This document shows positions 1-8,384 of a stretch of 64,000 nt of DNA, piece by piece (position 1 is the stretch's first letter; the number at the start of each line of letters is the position of its first letter). The notes beneath the pieces are model-generated. The model was not told where the DNA came from, did no database searches, and saw only the letters and a program-made list of their open reading frames with translations. Both the position numbers and the translations under genes were made by a program. The stretch is from the NCBI RefSeq assembly GCF_009905605.1, contig NZ_JAAAKZ010000014.1, forward strand, positions 79,610 to 143,609. The letters run 5' to 3'. Source of the stretch: Runella sp. CRIBMP (GTDB lineage Bacteria; Bacteroidota; Bacteroidia; Cytophagales; Spirosomataceae).

Positions 1-3000
1 ACTTACTTCTGGAGGAACCAGAAATCTGGCAATTCGGCATACTGCAGGTCCGGCACCTCAAAATTTGCGCATTGTCATTTTTACCAACGGGTTACCGCTT
101 ACTTTTGGCAATACTGCAATACCGGGCATCAATGCCTCTACCCTCGTGGGGCACGCTAATGCGGCAGGGGCCATCGCAGTTGGTGCTGCGCCTTGGTTTC
201 GTACTCCAGCGTATGGAGTCAACCCACCCGTCATTGAATCGTTTTCTTCTCTCGGTGGTACGCCCATTCTGTTTGATGATGCGGGAAATCGTTTATCAGC
301 ACCTATTCTTTACTCAAAACCTGAAATTACGGGCCCCGATGGAGGAAATAACTCTTTCTTTGGAAACGATAGCAACCAAGATCCGGATACTTTTCGTAAT
401 TTTTTTGGGACTTCGGCGGCGGCCCCCCATGCTGCGGCAGTGGCGGCCTTGATGATTCAGTCGCGCAATGGACAATCACCGCTTACGCCTGATCAAATCA
501 AAACCGTGATGGAAAATTCGACCATAGACATGGACGACCCCGACATTGCGGGCTTCCAAACGGGCTTTGATTTCCGTACAGGCCACGGACTTTTGCAGGC
601 CGACCTCGCGCTTGCTCAGGTAAATTGTACAACCCCTATCACCCTTACTACGGGTACTATTCCTAATATTTGTCAGGGAACAAAATCGTTCACCATTCCT
701 TACACGGCTACTACTGGTAGCCCCATAAGCTATTCAATTTCTGGCCCGGGGATTACTTCAGTCAACGATGTAGCTTTAGCAGCAGCGCCTTCTTCGATTA
801 CGGTTAATCTCACAGGTGGTGCAACTTTACCATCTATGGCGTATAACCTGCAACTCAAAAATGCAAATGGTTGTGTATCAGATACCATTAAAGGCACGAT
901 AACCGTTGACCCTGCGGCAATAGTCGATGCGGGACCCGACCAAACCGTCTGCGATTCGGATACGATTTATCTCAACGCAACGCTTTCGGGGGTAGCTACC
1001 AACATGGTTTGGCAGAAAAATGCGGCATTTGGCACGTTCATAGGACCCGATACACAGCCTCAAGCCAAGTTTGTGCTCAATGCGGCGGGAAAAATGCTAG
1101 ATAGCCTGAGTTTCGGAGCTATGAGCAACGACCCCGGTGGCAATGTGTGTCAGGGGGGCTTGGATACGGTTAAAATTTTCATTCAACCCGGACCTACGGT
1201 TGAGGCAGGGCCTGAACAGAGGGTTTGTTCAAGCAGCCCAATCGTTACTTTAGCTGGCAGCATAGGCGGGACGGCTACGGCGGCGATATGGAGCGGGGGT
1301 TCGGGTTCCTTTACCCCCAACATTGGCACACTCAACGCCACTTACACACCAACCCCTGGCGAAATCGCGGCGGGAAGCGTGAAGCTTAAATTAACCACCA
1401 ACGACCCCGCAGGCATCTGCAAATCGGCAGTTGATTCAGTAGTCATTATTTACGACCCCGCGGCCATTGTCAATGCGGGGCCTGACCAAACTGTCTGTGA
1501 TTCGGATACGATTTATCTGAGTGCTACGCTTTCGGGGGTAGCTACCAACATGGTTTGGCAGAAAAATGCTGCATTTGGCACGTTCATAGGGCCTGATACA
1601 CAGCCTAACGCTAAGTTCGTGCTCAATGCGGCGGGAAAAATGCTGGACAGTCTGAGTTTTGGCGCTATGACCAACGACCCGGGGGCCAATGTGTGTCAAG
1701 GCGGATTGGATACGGTCAAAATTTACATTATACACGGTCCTACGGTAGAAGCTGGCCCTGAACAGAGGGTTTGTTCAAGCAGCCCGACGGTTACTTTAGC
1801 TGGTAGCAAGGGCGGGACGGCTACGGTGGCGACCTGGAGCGGCGGTGCGGGGACTTTCACCCCCAACAATACCACGCTCAATGCCACCTATACGCCAACC
1901 CCTGGCGAAATCACGGCGGGAAGTGTGAAGCTTAAATTAACCACCGACGACCCCGCAGGCATCTGCAAAGCCGCTGTCGATTCGGTTGTTATCAAATACG
2001 ACCCAGCGTCGATAGTCGATGCGGGGCCTGACCAAGCCATTTGCAATACGGATACAATTGTGTTGAACGCGACGCTTTCTGGGGTAGCCACCAACATGGT
2101 TTGGCAGAAGAACGTCGCCTTTGGGACATTTATCACCCCTGATACACAGCCCTTCGCTAAATTTGTGCTCAATGCCACGGGAAAGCTACTGGATAGCCTC
2201 AGTTTTGGCGCCATGAGCAACGACCCAGGGGCTAATGTATGTCAAGGAGGATTGGACACGGTTAAGATTTACATTTTGCATCCTGCGGTGCCCCTAGTGG
2301 CGGAGGGCGATACCATTAATGCGGGCAGTTCCATAAACTTGACGGCAACTGGATGTACTGGGCCAAGTTTTACGCTTCGTTGGTACCAAGCCGCCGACGA
2401 TGCTCCCGTTTCAATGCCAGTCAGTCCCTTGCAAACTACCGCTTATTATGCTCGTTGCGAACAAACCCGTCTCAGTGTAACTTGTCAAAGTGGCAAGTCA
2501 ACGGAGTTTATAGTGACGGTTTTGCCTGCTCTGACTAGCGTGATTTATGTCAACGTGGCCAACAACGCTCCCGGACAGGATGGCAGTAGTTGGAGCAAAG
2601 CCTTCGCCTCCTTGCAACAAGGACTGACCGCTGCCGCGGCCTTGAAGGCATCAGTAAGCACGGTGCAGGTTTGGGTGGCGCAGGGTACTTACAAGCCAGG
2701 CACATTGCGCAAAGACGTTTTCTCCATTCCATCAGGCGTGAAAGTATTCGGTGGATTTGTTGGCACGGAAACCCTACTCTCAGAACGCAACTGGCAAACC
2801 AACTTGACCATCCTCAGTGGAGAGATTGGGACCAGCGTTCCAGATGACAATACGTACCACGTCGTTTTGTTTAAGTCTACCAACGACACCACCCAACTCG
2901 ACGGATTCCGAGTCGTAAGAGGCTTTGCTGAATTTTTCGCGGGCAACCAGACCAATAACTTGGACGACCCTAGTATTCAGGCCTCAGGAGGAGGTATTTT

Positions 3001-3895
3001 GGCGATTGAAAAAAGTAAAGGACTTATTATCAATTGTACCATCACTGACAACCGAGCCACTGGCGGTGGCGGGATGCACCTACGCGACAGCTCACATCTT
3101 CACATCATCCAGAGTGTTATTTTTGGCAATGAAGCCACCTTTGGTGGTGGGGTGTATTTGTTGGGTGGAAGCCAACCGTATTTTGAAAACGTATTGTTTG
3201 CCATCAACAAAGGGTTGGGGGGAGGACTGTACGTCAACCAAAGCCAACCTAGGTTGATGAATTGCACGATTGCTTCCAACAAAGATGGAAGCAATAACGT
3301 GGGTGGCGTTTATAACTCCAATTCGACAACGACAATTCAGAACAGTATTTTGTGGGGCAATACGCCGCTGCAATCCACCGCTGGCAGCAACATCACCAAC
3401 AGTATTGTGGAGGGAGGCTATACCGGTACGGGCAACCTGAGCCTGAATCCGTTGTTTGTCAACCCCAATCCTACAGGACTGGCCCCTATGGGTGTGTTGG
3501 GTGATTATCATTTGCAGGTTTGTTCTCCAGCCATCAACTCGGGCAGCAATGCTGGTGCACCAAATGTAGATTTGGACGGTAATGCACGTCCTTTTCCGAT
3601 TGGAATCGGAATTGCCGACATGGGCGTTTACGAAAGTCAAAGTGCGGGTAGCAGCGGACCCAATAGCCTGACCGTGACGGAGCCTATTACCTCAGGCACG
3701 GTGTTGAAGGTGGCGGGTAAGATTACGGCGACTAATCAAATTTCGGGTGCGAAGGTGGTATATCAGGCCACTAATTCGGTGACACTATCCCCTGGTTTTT
3801 CAGCCACGGGTAATAGCTTTCTGGCAGTCATCGGTGATTGTTCAACTCCAGTTCCGGCAGCAGTAGGTTCGGAAGAAAGTTTGAATCAAAAATAA
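1..3895 (+). CDS. Subtilisin-like (S8) surface protein with PKD-like repeats and beta-helix, 5' truncated
   Basis: The frame is open from base 2 to the stop at 3893-3895, so the start lies before the window. Near base 407 the protein reads FFGTSAAAPHAAAVAALM, the serine box of S8 subtilases; the Asp and His boxes must lie upstream of the window. After the catalytic part come Ig/PKD-like modules (VDAGPDQTVC, VEAGPEQRVC) in a 546-bp tandem repeat. A right-handed beta-helix region follows (about bases 2540-3640), ending in a DLDGNARP...ADMGVYES segment like choice-of-anchor Q domains. The last 70 residues (LKVAGKITATN...LSPGFSATGNSF) resemble the 3-coathanger stack domain seen at C-termini of Bacteroidota secreted proteins. 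It is probably an exported or surface-bound protease/adhesin. Function beyond the peptidase motif is inference. Confidence 0.85.
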   Translation, partial: LTSGGTRNLAIRHTAGPAPQNLRIVIFTNGLPLTFGNTAIPGINASTLVGHANAAGAIAVGAAPWFRTPAYGVNPPVIESFSSLGGTPILFDDAGNRLSAPILYSKPEITGPDGGNNSFFGNDSNQDPDTFRNFFGTSAAAPHAAAVAALMIQSRNGQSPLTPDQIKTVMENSTIDMDDPDIAGFQTGFDFRTGHGLLQADLALAQVNCTTPITLTTGTIPNICQGTKSFTIPYTATTGSPISYSISGPGITSVNDVALAAAPSSITVNLTGGATLPSMAYNLQLKNANGCVSDTIKGTITVDPAAIVDAGPDQTVCDSDTIYLNATLSGVATNMVWQKNAAFGTFIGPDTQPQAKFVLNAAGKMLDSLSFGAMSNDPGGNVCQGGLDTVKIFIQPGPTVEAGPEQRVCSSSPIVTLAGSIGGTATAAIWSGGSGSFTPNIGTLNATYTPTPGEIAAGSVKLKLTTNDPAGICKSAVDSVVIIYDPAAIVNAGPDQTVCDSDTIYLSATLSGVATNMVWQKNAAFGTFIGPDTQPNAKFVLNAAGKMLDSLSFGAMTNDPGANVCQGGLDTVKIYIIHGPTVEAGPEQRVCSSSPTVTLAGSKGGTATVATWSGGAGTFTPNNTTLNATYTPTPGEITAGSVKLKLTTDDPAGICKAAVDSVVIKYDPASIVDAGPDQAICNTDTIVLNATLSGVATNMVWQKNVAFGTFITPDTQPFAKFVLNATGKLLDSLSFGAMSNDPGANVCQGGLDTVKIYILHPAVPLVAEGDTINAGSSINLTATGCTGPSFTLRWYQAADDAPVSMPVSPLQTTAYYARCEQTRLSVTCQSGKSTEFIVTVLPALTSVIYVNVANNAPGQDGSSWSKAFASLQQGLTAAAALKASVSTVQVWVAQGTYKPGTLRKDVFSIPSGVKVFGGFVGTETLLSERNWQTNLTILSGEIGTSVPDDNTYHVVLFKSTNDTTQLDGFRVVRGFAEFFAGNQTNNLDDPSIQASGGGILAIEKSKGLIINCTITDNRATGGGGMHLRDSSHLHIIQSVIFGNEATFGGGVYLLGGSQPYFENVLFAINKGLGGGLYVNQSQPRLMNCTIASNKDGSNNVGGVYNSNSTTTIQNSILWGNTPLQSTAGSNITNSIVEGGYTGTGNLSLNPLFVNPNPTGLAPMGVLGDYHLQVCSPAINSGSNAGAPNVDLDGNARPFPIGIGIADMGVYESQSAGSSGPNSLTVTEPITSGTVLKVAGKITATNQISGAKVVYQATNSVTLSPGFSATGNSFLAVIGDCSTPVPAAVGSEESLNQK
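908..2279 (+). repeat. 546-bp in-frame tandem repeat (2.5 copies)
   Basis: Units begin at 908, 1454 and 2000, exactly 546 bp (182 codons) apart. Each unit encodes an A module (AGPDQTVCDSDTI ... CQGGLDTVKI) followed by a B module (EAGPEQRVCSSSP ... AVDSVVI). The third unit has only the A module. Units 1 and 2 are nearly identical at DNA level over long stretches, suggesting recent duplication or gene conversion. Confidence 0.9.
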
Positions 3896-3916
3896 ACTGT
3901 TGTCAAATACCTCCTC

Positions 3917-3968
3917 ATCCCTTTGGTGAAAGCATGACAAATCTGACGTCATGCTTTGCCAAAGGGAT
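3917..3968 (+). terminator. Strong stem-loop after the surface peptidase gene
   Basis: ATCCCTTTGG(T)GAAAGCATGAC pairs with GTCATGCTTTGCCAAAGGGAT around a short loop, starting 22 bp after the stop. The downstream sequence TTGTTTATTTG is T-rich rather than a clean T tract. It probably ends the surface peptidase transcript. Confidence 0.7.
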
Positions 3969-3999
3969 TGTTTATTTGCGGCAATCTCTTTTATCTTTA
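3968..3999 (+). promoter_or_regulatory. Candidate Bacteroidota promoter for the dehydrogenase at 4060
   Basis: TTG at 3968-3970, 21 nt, then TATCTTTA at 3992-3999, one base off the TAnnTTTG element. It lies about 60 bp before the ATG at 4060. Confidence 0.5.
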
Positions 4000-4059
4000 G
4001 CACATAACCACTTTATTGAAGATTTTTAAGGTTTAATTTTATTGGAATTAAAAAGAACT

Positions 4060-5037
4060 ATGAACCCTTCCCAACTTTCTATCGGAGTCGTTGGACTCGG
4101 CTTGATGGGCTGCAGCATCACAACATGTTTGTTATTGGCGGGGCACCGAGTGGTGGCCGTGGCGCCGCTTCCGATGGATGTACCCACGGCGCACCCACGT
4201 ATCCATGAACACCTCAAAAAATCGTTGGAAGAGGGCCTAACCACGCATGCTCCCGACCATTTTTTTGAAGCACTGGTGATTACCGAAGACTACGGTGCGC
4301 TTGTCGATTGTCAACTGGTGATTGAATGTACGCTAGAAAATCTTGATATTAAGAAATCCGTGTATGAAAAGATAGAGGCTGTGGTGACGACGGATGCCGT
4401 GATTACGAGCAATACGTCGGCCATTCCCATTAGTATTTTACAAAAAGAAGTACGTCATCCTGAACGTTTTTTGGGGTTGCATTGGGCAGAGCCCTCCCAT
4501 ACGACGCGCTTTTTGGAGGTGATTTGTGGAGACCTCAGCGACGTAACCAAGGGCGAATGGCTGTATGAACTTTCTCATGCTTGGGGCAAAGAACCCACGC
4601 TTGTACGTAAAGATATTCGGGGTTTTATCACCAATCGTCTCATGTATGCGCTGTACCGGGAAGCGTTTAATCTGGTCGAAAATGGCTACGCCACGGTCGA
4701 AGATGTAGACCGTGCCTGCCGAAATAACGGGGGGTATTGGATGACGTTGGCCGGGCCTTTTCGTTGGATGGATTTGACGGGCGTACCAGCCTACCATACG
4801 GTACTCAAAGATTTGTTTCCAACCCTGAGCACAAGTACCGAAGTGCCTGCGTTGATTGACGACATTGTGAAAGCGGGTGGTAAGGGGGTGGCAAATGCCC
4901 ACGGATTTTACTCGTATACGCCCGAAGAAGCTCAGTTGTGGCGCGAAACGTTCGAAGCCTTTAGTTACGAAATTCGTGAACTAGCGCTCAAATACCCTGC
5001 CGACGTGGTCAAAAAGAAGTTGAAAAGTAAGGAGTGA
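4060..5037 (+). CDS. 3-hydroxyacyl-CoA dehydrogenase family protein
   Basis: A 325-residue NAD-dependent dehydrogenase. The N-terminus carries the Rossmann motif GVVGLGLMG (GxGxxG). SNTSAIPISIL and LGLHWAEPSHTTRFLEVI match the conserved Ser-Asn and catalytic His regions of the 3-hydroxyacyl-CoA dehydrogenase/L-gulonate dehydrogenase family; the usual HFFNP is here HWAEP. The C-terminal helical domain is present (GFITNRLMYALYREAFNLVENG). The length fits a stand-alone family member. The ATG at 4060 is preferred to an in-frame TTG at 4042 because it starts just before the Rossmann strand. The substrate cannot be read from sequence: an acyl-CoA or a lambda-crystallin-like sugar acid are both possible. 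Confidence 0.85.
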   Translation: MNPSQLSIGVVGLGLMGCSITTCLLLAGHRVVAVAPLPMDVPTAHPRIHEHLKKSLEEGLTTHAPDHFFEALVITEDYGALVDCQLVIECTLENLDIKKSVYEKIEAVVTTDAVITSNTSAIPISILQKEVRHPERFLGLHWAEPSHTTRFLEVICGDLSDVTKGEWLYELSHAWGKEPTLVRKDIRGFITNRLMYALYREAFNLVENGYATVEDVDRACRNNGGYWMTLAGPFRWMDLTGVPAYHTVLKDLFPTLSTSTEVPALIDDIVKAGGKGVANAHGFYSYTPEEAQLWRETFEAFSYEIRELALKYPADVVKKKLKSKE

Positions 5038-5063
5038 GTTGGGCACAAATACTCACTCCTTAC
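5027..5063. terminator. Bidirectional terminator-like stem-loop between convergent genes
   Basis: GTAAGGAGTGAGT (5027-5039) pairs perfectly with ACTCACTCCTTAC (5051-5063). The left arm overlaps the stop codon of the dehydrogenase, and yicC converges and ends at 5074. It likely serves both strands. Confidence 0.65.
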
Positions 5064-5073
5064 AACGGATTGC

Positions 5074-5961
5074 TTAAATAATATTGGCCGTTTGTTCCTT
5101 TATTTTCTCCAATTCATCTTTCATCTGCACCACCAAGTGCTGGATGGCCGAGTCGTTGGCTTTGGAGCCGATAGTGTTGACCTCACGGCCGATTTCCTGT
5201 GAAATAAAATTGAGTTTTTTGCCGTTGCTCTCTTTGCTTTGGAGGGTCTCAATAAAATACGTGAGGTGGTTTTTGAGACGAACTTTTTCCTCAGAAATAT
5301 CAAATTTTTCGATGTAATACACGAGCTCTTGCTCAAAGCGATTTTGATCAAAAGATTCATCGCCGAGTAAATCACGGACGTTTTTGCGGAGCCGTTCCCG
5401 CACCCCCGGAATACGAAATTTGTCTAATTCCTCAATTTCTATGAGAATGTCAGTGATTCTCTGAATGGCATCTTTGAAGGCTTTGTTGAGTGCAACGCCT
5501 TCTTGGATTCTAAATTCAGTGCATTTTCTGAGGGCTTCGTGTACCGTTTTTTGAATCAACGCCAAATCCGCCACTTGTTGGTCTTCGGTGGTGGCGTCGG
5601 TCAGATAAGTATTGGGCATCATGAGCGCCATGCGGAGCACGTCGGTGGGAACGGGCGCAAACCCTAAATCCTCGGCGGTTTGGTGCAAATCGCGGTAGTA
5701 GGCTTTCACCAGCGCACGGTTGACGATGGTGCCCGAGCCGCCCTGTCCTACGGGTGTAACTGTTAGGTTAAACTCTACTTTGCCGCGTTCGAGGGCTTGG
5801 GTAATGAGGTTTCGAATTTCGATTTCTCGCTCTGAATAATTACGCGGAATACGGCAGTATATGTCTAAAAATTTGGAATTCAGGGACTTCACTTCGGCCG
5901 TAACCGAAATGCTTTCTGATTCGAAGGTGGCTTTTCCATAGCCGGTCATTGATTTCAGCAT
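5074..5961 (-). CDS. yicC: YicC family endoribonuclease
   Basis: A 295-residue protein beginning MLKSMTGYGKA, the hallmark N-terminus of YicC proteins. It has the conserved VKSLNSKFLDI segment and the C-terminal region ETLQSKESNGKKLNFISQE...EVNTIGSKAND. The length equals the family norm of about 290. An upstream in-frame ATG at 6063 would add 34 residues that do not look like the family, so the start at 5961 was chosen. E. coli YicC and homologues act as ribonucleases involved in RNA turnover; this is family knowledge. It is encoded 121 bp downstream of pdxA on the same strand and may be co-transcribed. Confidence 0.93.
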   Translation of the reverse strand: MLKSMTGYGKATFESESISVTAEVKSLNSKFLDIYCRIPRNYSEREIEIRNLITQALERGKVEFNLTVTPVGQGGSGTIVNRALVKAYYRDLHQTAEDLGFAPVPTDVLRMALMMPNTYLTDATTEDQQVADLALIQKTVHEALRKCTEFRIQEGVALNKAFKDAIQRITDILIEIEELDKFRIPGVRERLRKNVRDLLGDESFDQNRFEQELVYYIEKFDISEEKVRLKNHLTYFIETLQSKESNGKKLNFISQEIGREVNTIGSKANDSAIQHLVVQMKDELEKIKEQTANII

Positions 5962-6082
5962 AATTTTAAGAGCGAGTAGACAGGAGCGAGTAGGTGGCCG
6001 CCCGCACTGTCGGTAATTAAGAAGTAAATTTTTATAATTTTTCAATCGCAGAAGAATACGCATGAAGAAGTTTTGTAACTTC

Positions 6083-7168
6083 TTACTTCTCCTCCTGCGA
6101 CGTCATTTTTTCAACGACAGGATTCTTTTTCAAGGCATTTTTTTCGAGTTCGGCTTGTTCTTTTCGGTGCTTTACTACGTCACAGGCGGTGTAAATGGCT
6201 TGGCGGATGGAGGTTTCGTCAGCTTGGTTTTTGCCCGCGATGTCGTAAGCAGTGCCGTGGTCGGGCGAAGTGCGAACGATGGGTAAACCCGCCGTAAAAT
6301 TGACCCCTTCGCTAAATGCAATCGTTTTGAACGGTGAAAGCCCCTGGTCATGGTACATCGCCAAAACCGCATCAAACTTGCGGTAGGTTTGGGCGGCAAA
6401 AAAACCATCGGCGGGGTACGGCCCGTAAATGAGCTGCCCTTTGTTGCGCAGTTCTTTTAGCGCGGGGGTAATGATTTCTTCTTCTTCCGAACCCAAAAGC
6501 CCGTTTTCGCCAGCGTGGGGGTTTAGCCCGAGCACCGCAATCCGAGGTTTACGGATGCCAAAATCGCCGCGTAGAGACTTGAGCATGGCTTGAAGTTTAA
6601 CGACAATTTTTTCTTTGGTAATTTGGCTCGCTACTTCCGACAGAGGTACGTGACCCGTTACGACCCCAACGCGCAACACATCGCTCACCATAAACATGAG
6701 CGGCTCTTTGATGTTGAAGGCTTCGGCTAAGTATTCGGTATGACCCGGAAATTTAAACTCGTCGTTTTGGATGTTGTTTTTATTGATAGGGGCCGTTACC
6801 AGCGCGTCTAATTTACCCACTTTCAGGTCTTCCATGGCCCGTTTGAGGCTTTCAAAAGCCCCCTTACCCGCTTCGGGTGTTACTTTTCCAGGCTGAATAT
6901 CCTCGTCGGTATTGGGCCAACAGGTGATGACGTTGGTGACTTTAGGGTTTACCTGCTCAATTTTTTGGAGGCCAAACAAGTTCCAGTCCTTCATGTCCAT
7001 CTGGTTGCGGTAGCGGTTCAGAAGGCGCATGGAGCCATAAATGACAGGGATACAAATGCGGTTTAATTGGTTGTTATACAGTGCTTTCAGAATGACTTCA
7101 GGTCCTACGCCGTTGTAGTCACCCATGGTTATGCCAATGACAGGTTTATCAAGGTTTGATTCGCTCAT
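6083..7168 (-). CDS. pdxA: 4-hydroxythreonine-4-phosphate dehydrogenase
   Basis: A 361-residue PdxA, which oxidises 4-phosphohydroxy-L-threonine in DXP-dependent pyridoxal 5'-phosphate synthesis. Diagnostic segments are GITMGDYNGVGPEVILKAL at the N-terminus, FPGHTEYLAE, GLNPHAGE, MYHDQGLSPFK (metal-binding His) and VRTSPDHGTAYDIAGK near the C-terminus. A charged tail of about 30 residues (KHRKEQAELEKN...) extends past the conserved core, somewhat longer than enterobacterial PdxA. It is divergent from the dehydrogenase at 7335, and yicC follows it on the same strand. Confidence 0.95.
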   Translation of the reverse strand: MSESNLDKPVIGITMGDYNGVGPEVILKALYNNQLNRICIPVIYGSMRLLNRYRNQMDMKDWNLFGLQKIEQVNPKVTNVITCWPNTDEDIQPGKVTPEAGKGAFESLKRAMEDLKVGKLDALVTAPINKNNIQNDEFKFPGHTEYLAEAFNIKEPLMFMVSDVLRVGVVTGHVPLSEVASQITKEKIVVKLQAMLKSLRGDFGIRKPRIAVLGLNPHAGENGLLGSEEEEIITPALKELRNKGQLIYGPYPADGFFAAQTYRKFDAVLAMYHDQGLSPFKTIAFSEGVNFTAGLPIVRTSPDHGTAYDIAGKNQADETSIRQAIYTACDVVKHRKEQAELEKNALKKNPVVEKMTSQEEK

Positions 7169-7302
7169 GATGCATCAAAAAATTAGATTTGAGAGGAACG
7201 GGAGGATTCAGCGGATAAATATTTGCCGTTTTTGCCACGTCAACCCCAAAAATCAATAAAATCGTTTTAGTAATGACGCTGCAATTTACGAATAAACCGC
7301 AC

Positions 7303-7310
7303 TATTTTTG
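7303..7310 (+). promoter_or_regulatory. Candidate -7 element (TATTTTTG)
   Basis: A perfect TAnnTTTG element 25 bp before the GTG start at 7335. No clear TTG -33 partner at the usual distance, so only moderately supported. Confidence 0.4.
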
Positions 7311-7334
7311 TGCCGATTACTAACTGACACTGTC

Positions 7335-8273
7335 GTGAAGATTTTAATAGTTGACGAGATGCATCCCTCCTTGTTTCCGATGTTGGACCAAGCGGGCTTG
7401 TTGTATCGTTATGAACCTACTTTCAAACGTCCCCAAATTTTGAGTCACATTGCTGAATATCAGGGGCTTATTATTCGGAGCAAAACTGTTATTGATGAAG
7501 AAGTATTGCAACATGCTCCTCTATTGCGCTTTGTGGCACGGGCGGGAGCGGGGTTGGATTTGATTGACTTGGAGGCCGTTCAACAACGGAATGTTCAGGT
7601 TTTTGCGGCCAACGAAGGAAACCGCGACGCCGTAGCCGAGCACGTAGTCGGGATGTTGTTGGGATTGTTTGCCAATATTGTCAAAGCGGACCGCGAGGTG
7701 CGGCAGGGAATTTGGGACCGTGAAGGAAATCGCGGAATTGAACTTATGGGAAAAACCGTGGGCCTCATTGGCTACGGGTTCAACGGCAGTGCCACCGCCC
7801 GACGATTGAGTGGGTTTGGTTGTCGAGTGTTGGCCTACGATAAATATTTGGTCAACTACGGCGACAACTACGCGCAAGAATCGTCGTTGGAAGAAATTAT
7901 GGAACAAGCCGATGTCATCAGCCTGCACGTACCCCTGACCGCCGAAACCCGACTCATGATCAATGATGATTTTGTGGCAAACGTAGCGCGTCCGTTTTTT
8001 TTGCTCAACATCGCGCGGGGCGAAATTGTCAACATGGAAACCATCGTCAAAGGGCTGGAAAGCGGCAAGATTAGGGGGGCTTGTTTGGATGTGCTTGAAA
8101 ATGAAAAATTAAGCACCTTGACGCCCGAACAACAAAAATCGTTTGAGTACCTCTGTAATTCGTCGCGGGTGATACTAACCCCCCACGTGGCAGGCTGGAC
8201 GCAGGAAAGTTACGCGAAAATAAACGAGGCGTTGGTGAATCAGATTACGGCGAGCTTGTCGGTTGAAAAATAG
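7335..8273 (+). CDS. D-isomer specific 2-hydroxyacid dehydrogenase (phosphoglycerate dehydrogenase-like)
   Basis: A 312-residue protein read from a GTG start (VKILIVDEMHP). The Rossmann motif is GLIGYGFNG. The catalytic set of the D-2-hydroxyacid dehydrogenase family is visible: Arg in LNIARGEIVN, Glu in CLDVLENEKL, His in ILTPHVAGWT. It lacks the C-terminal ACT regulatory domain of long SerA proteins. It could be a short 3-phosphoglycerate dehydrogenase or another 2-hydroxyacid dehydrogenase. An upstream TTG at 7308 overlaps the putative promoter and was not chosen. The gene is divergent from pdxA. Confidence 0.85.
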   Translation: MKILIVDEMHPSLFPMLDQAGLLYRYEPTFKRPQILSHIAEYQGLIIRSKTVIDEEVLQHAPLLRFVARAGAGLDLIDLEAVQQRNVQVFAANEGNRDAVAEHVVGMLLGLFANIVKADREVRQGIWDREGNRGIELMGKTVGLIGYGFNGSATARRLSGFGCRVLAYDKYLVNYGDNYAQESSLEEIMEQADVISLHVPLTAETRLMINDDFVANVARPFFLLNIARGEIVNMETIVKGLESGKIRGACLDVLENEKLSTLTPEQQKSFEYLCNSSRVILTPHVAGWTQESYAKINEALVNQITASLSVEK

Positions 8274-8384
8274 CTGAGGCGTGCTGAGATTAAAAAATGA
8301 CCAGTTATTTTGGGGATTATGTGTCCAAAAAGTTACGGAATCAATTCTAGGAACCTAACGTGAATATGGCCTTGAATACCGTAT

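Noticed and set aside
3092..3640. Minus-strand 182-residue ORF opposite the beta-helix region
   Set aside because: It is a shadow of the surface protein, with no family features.
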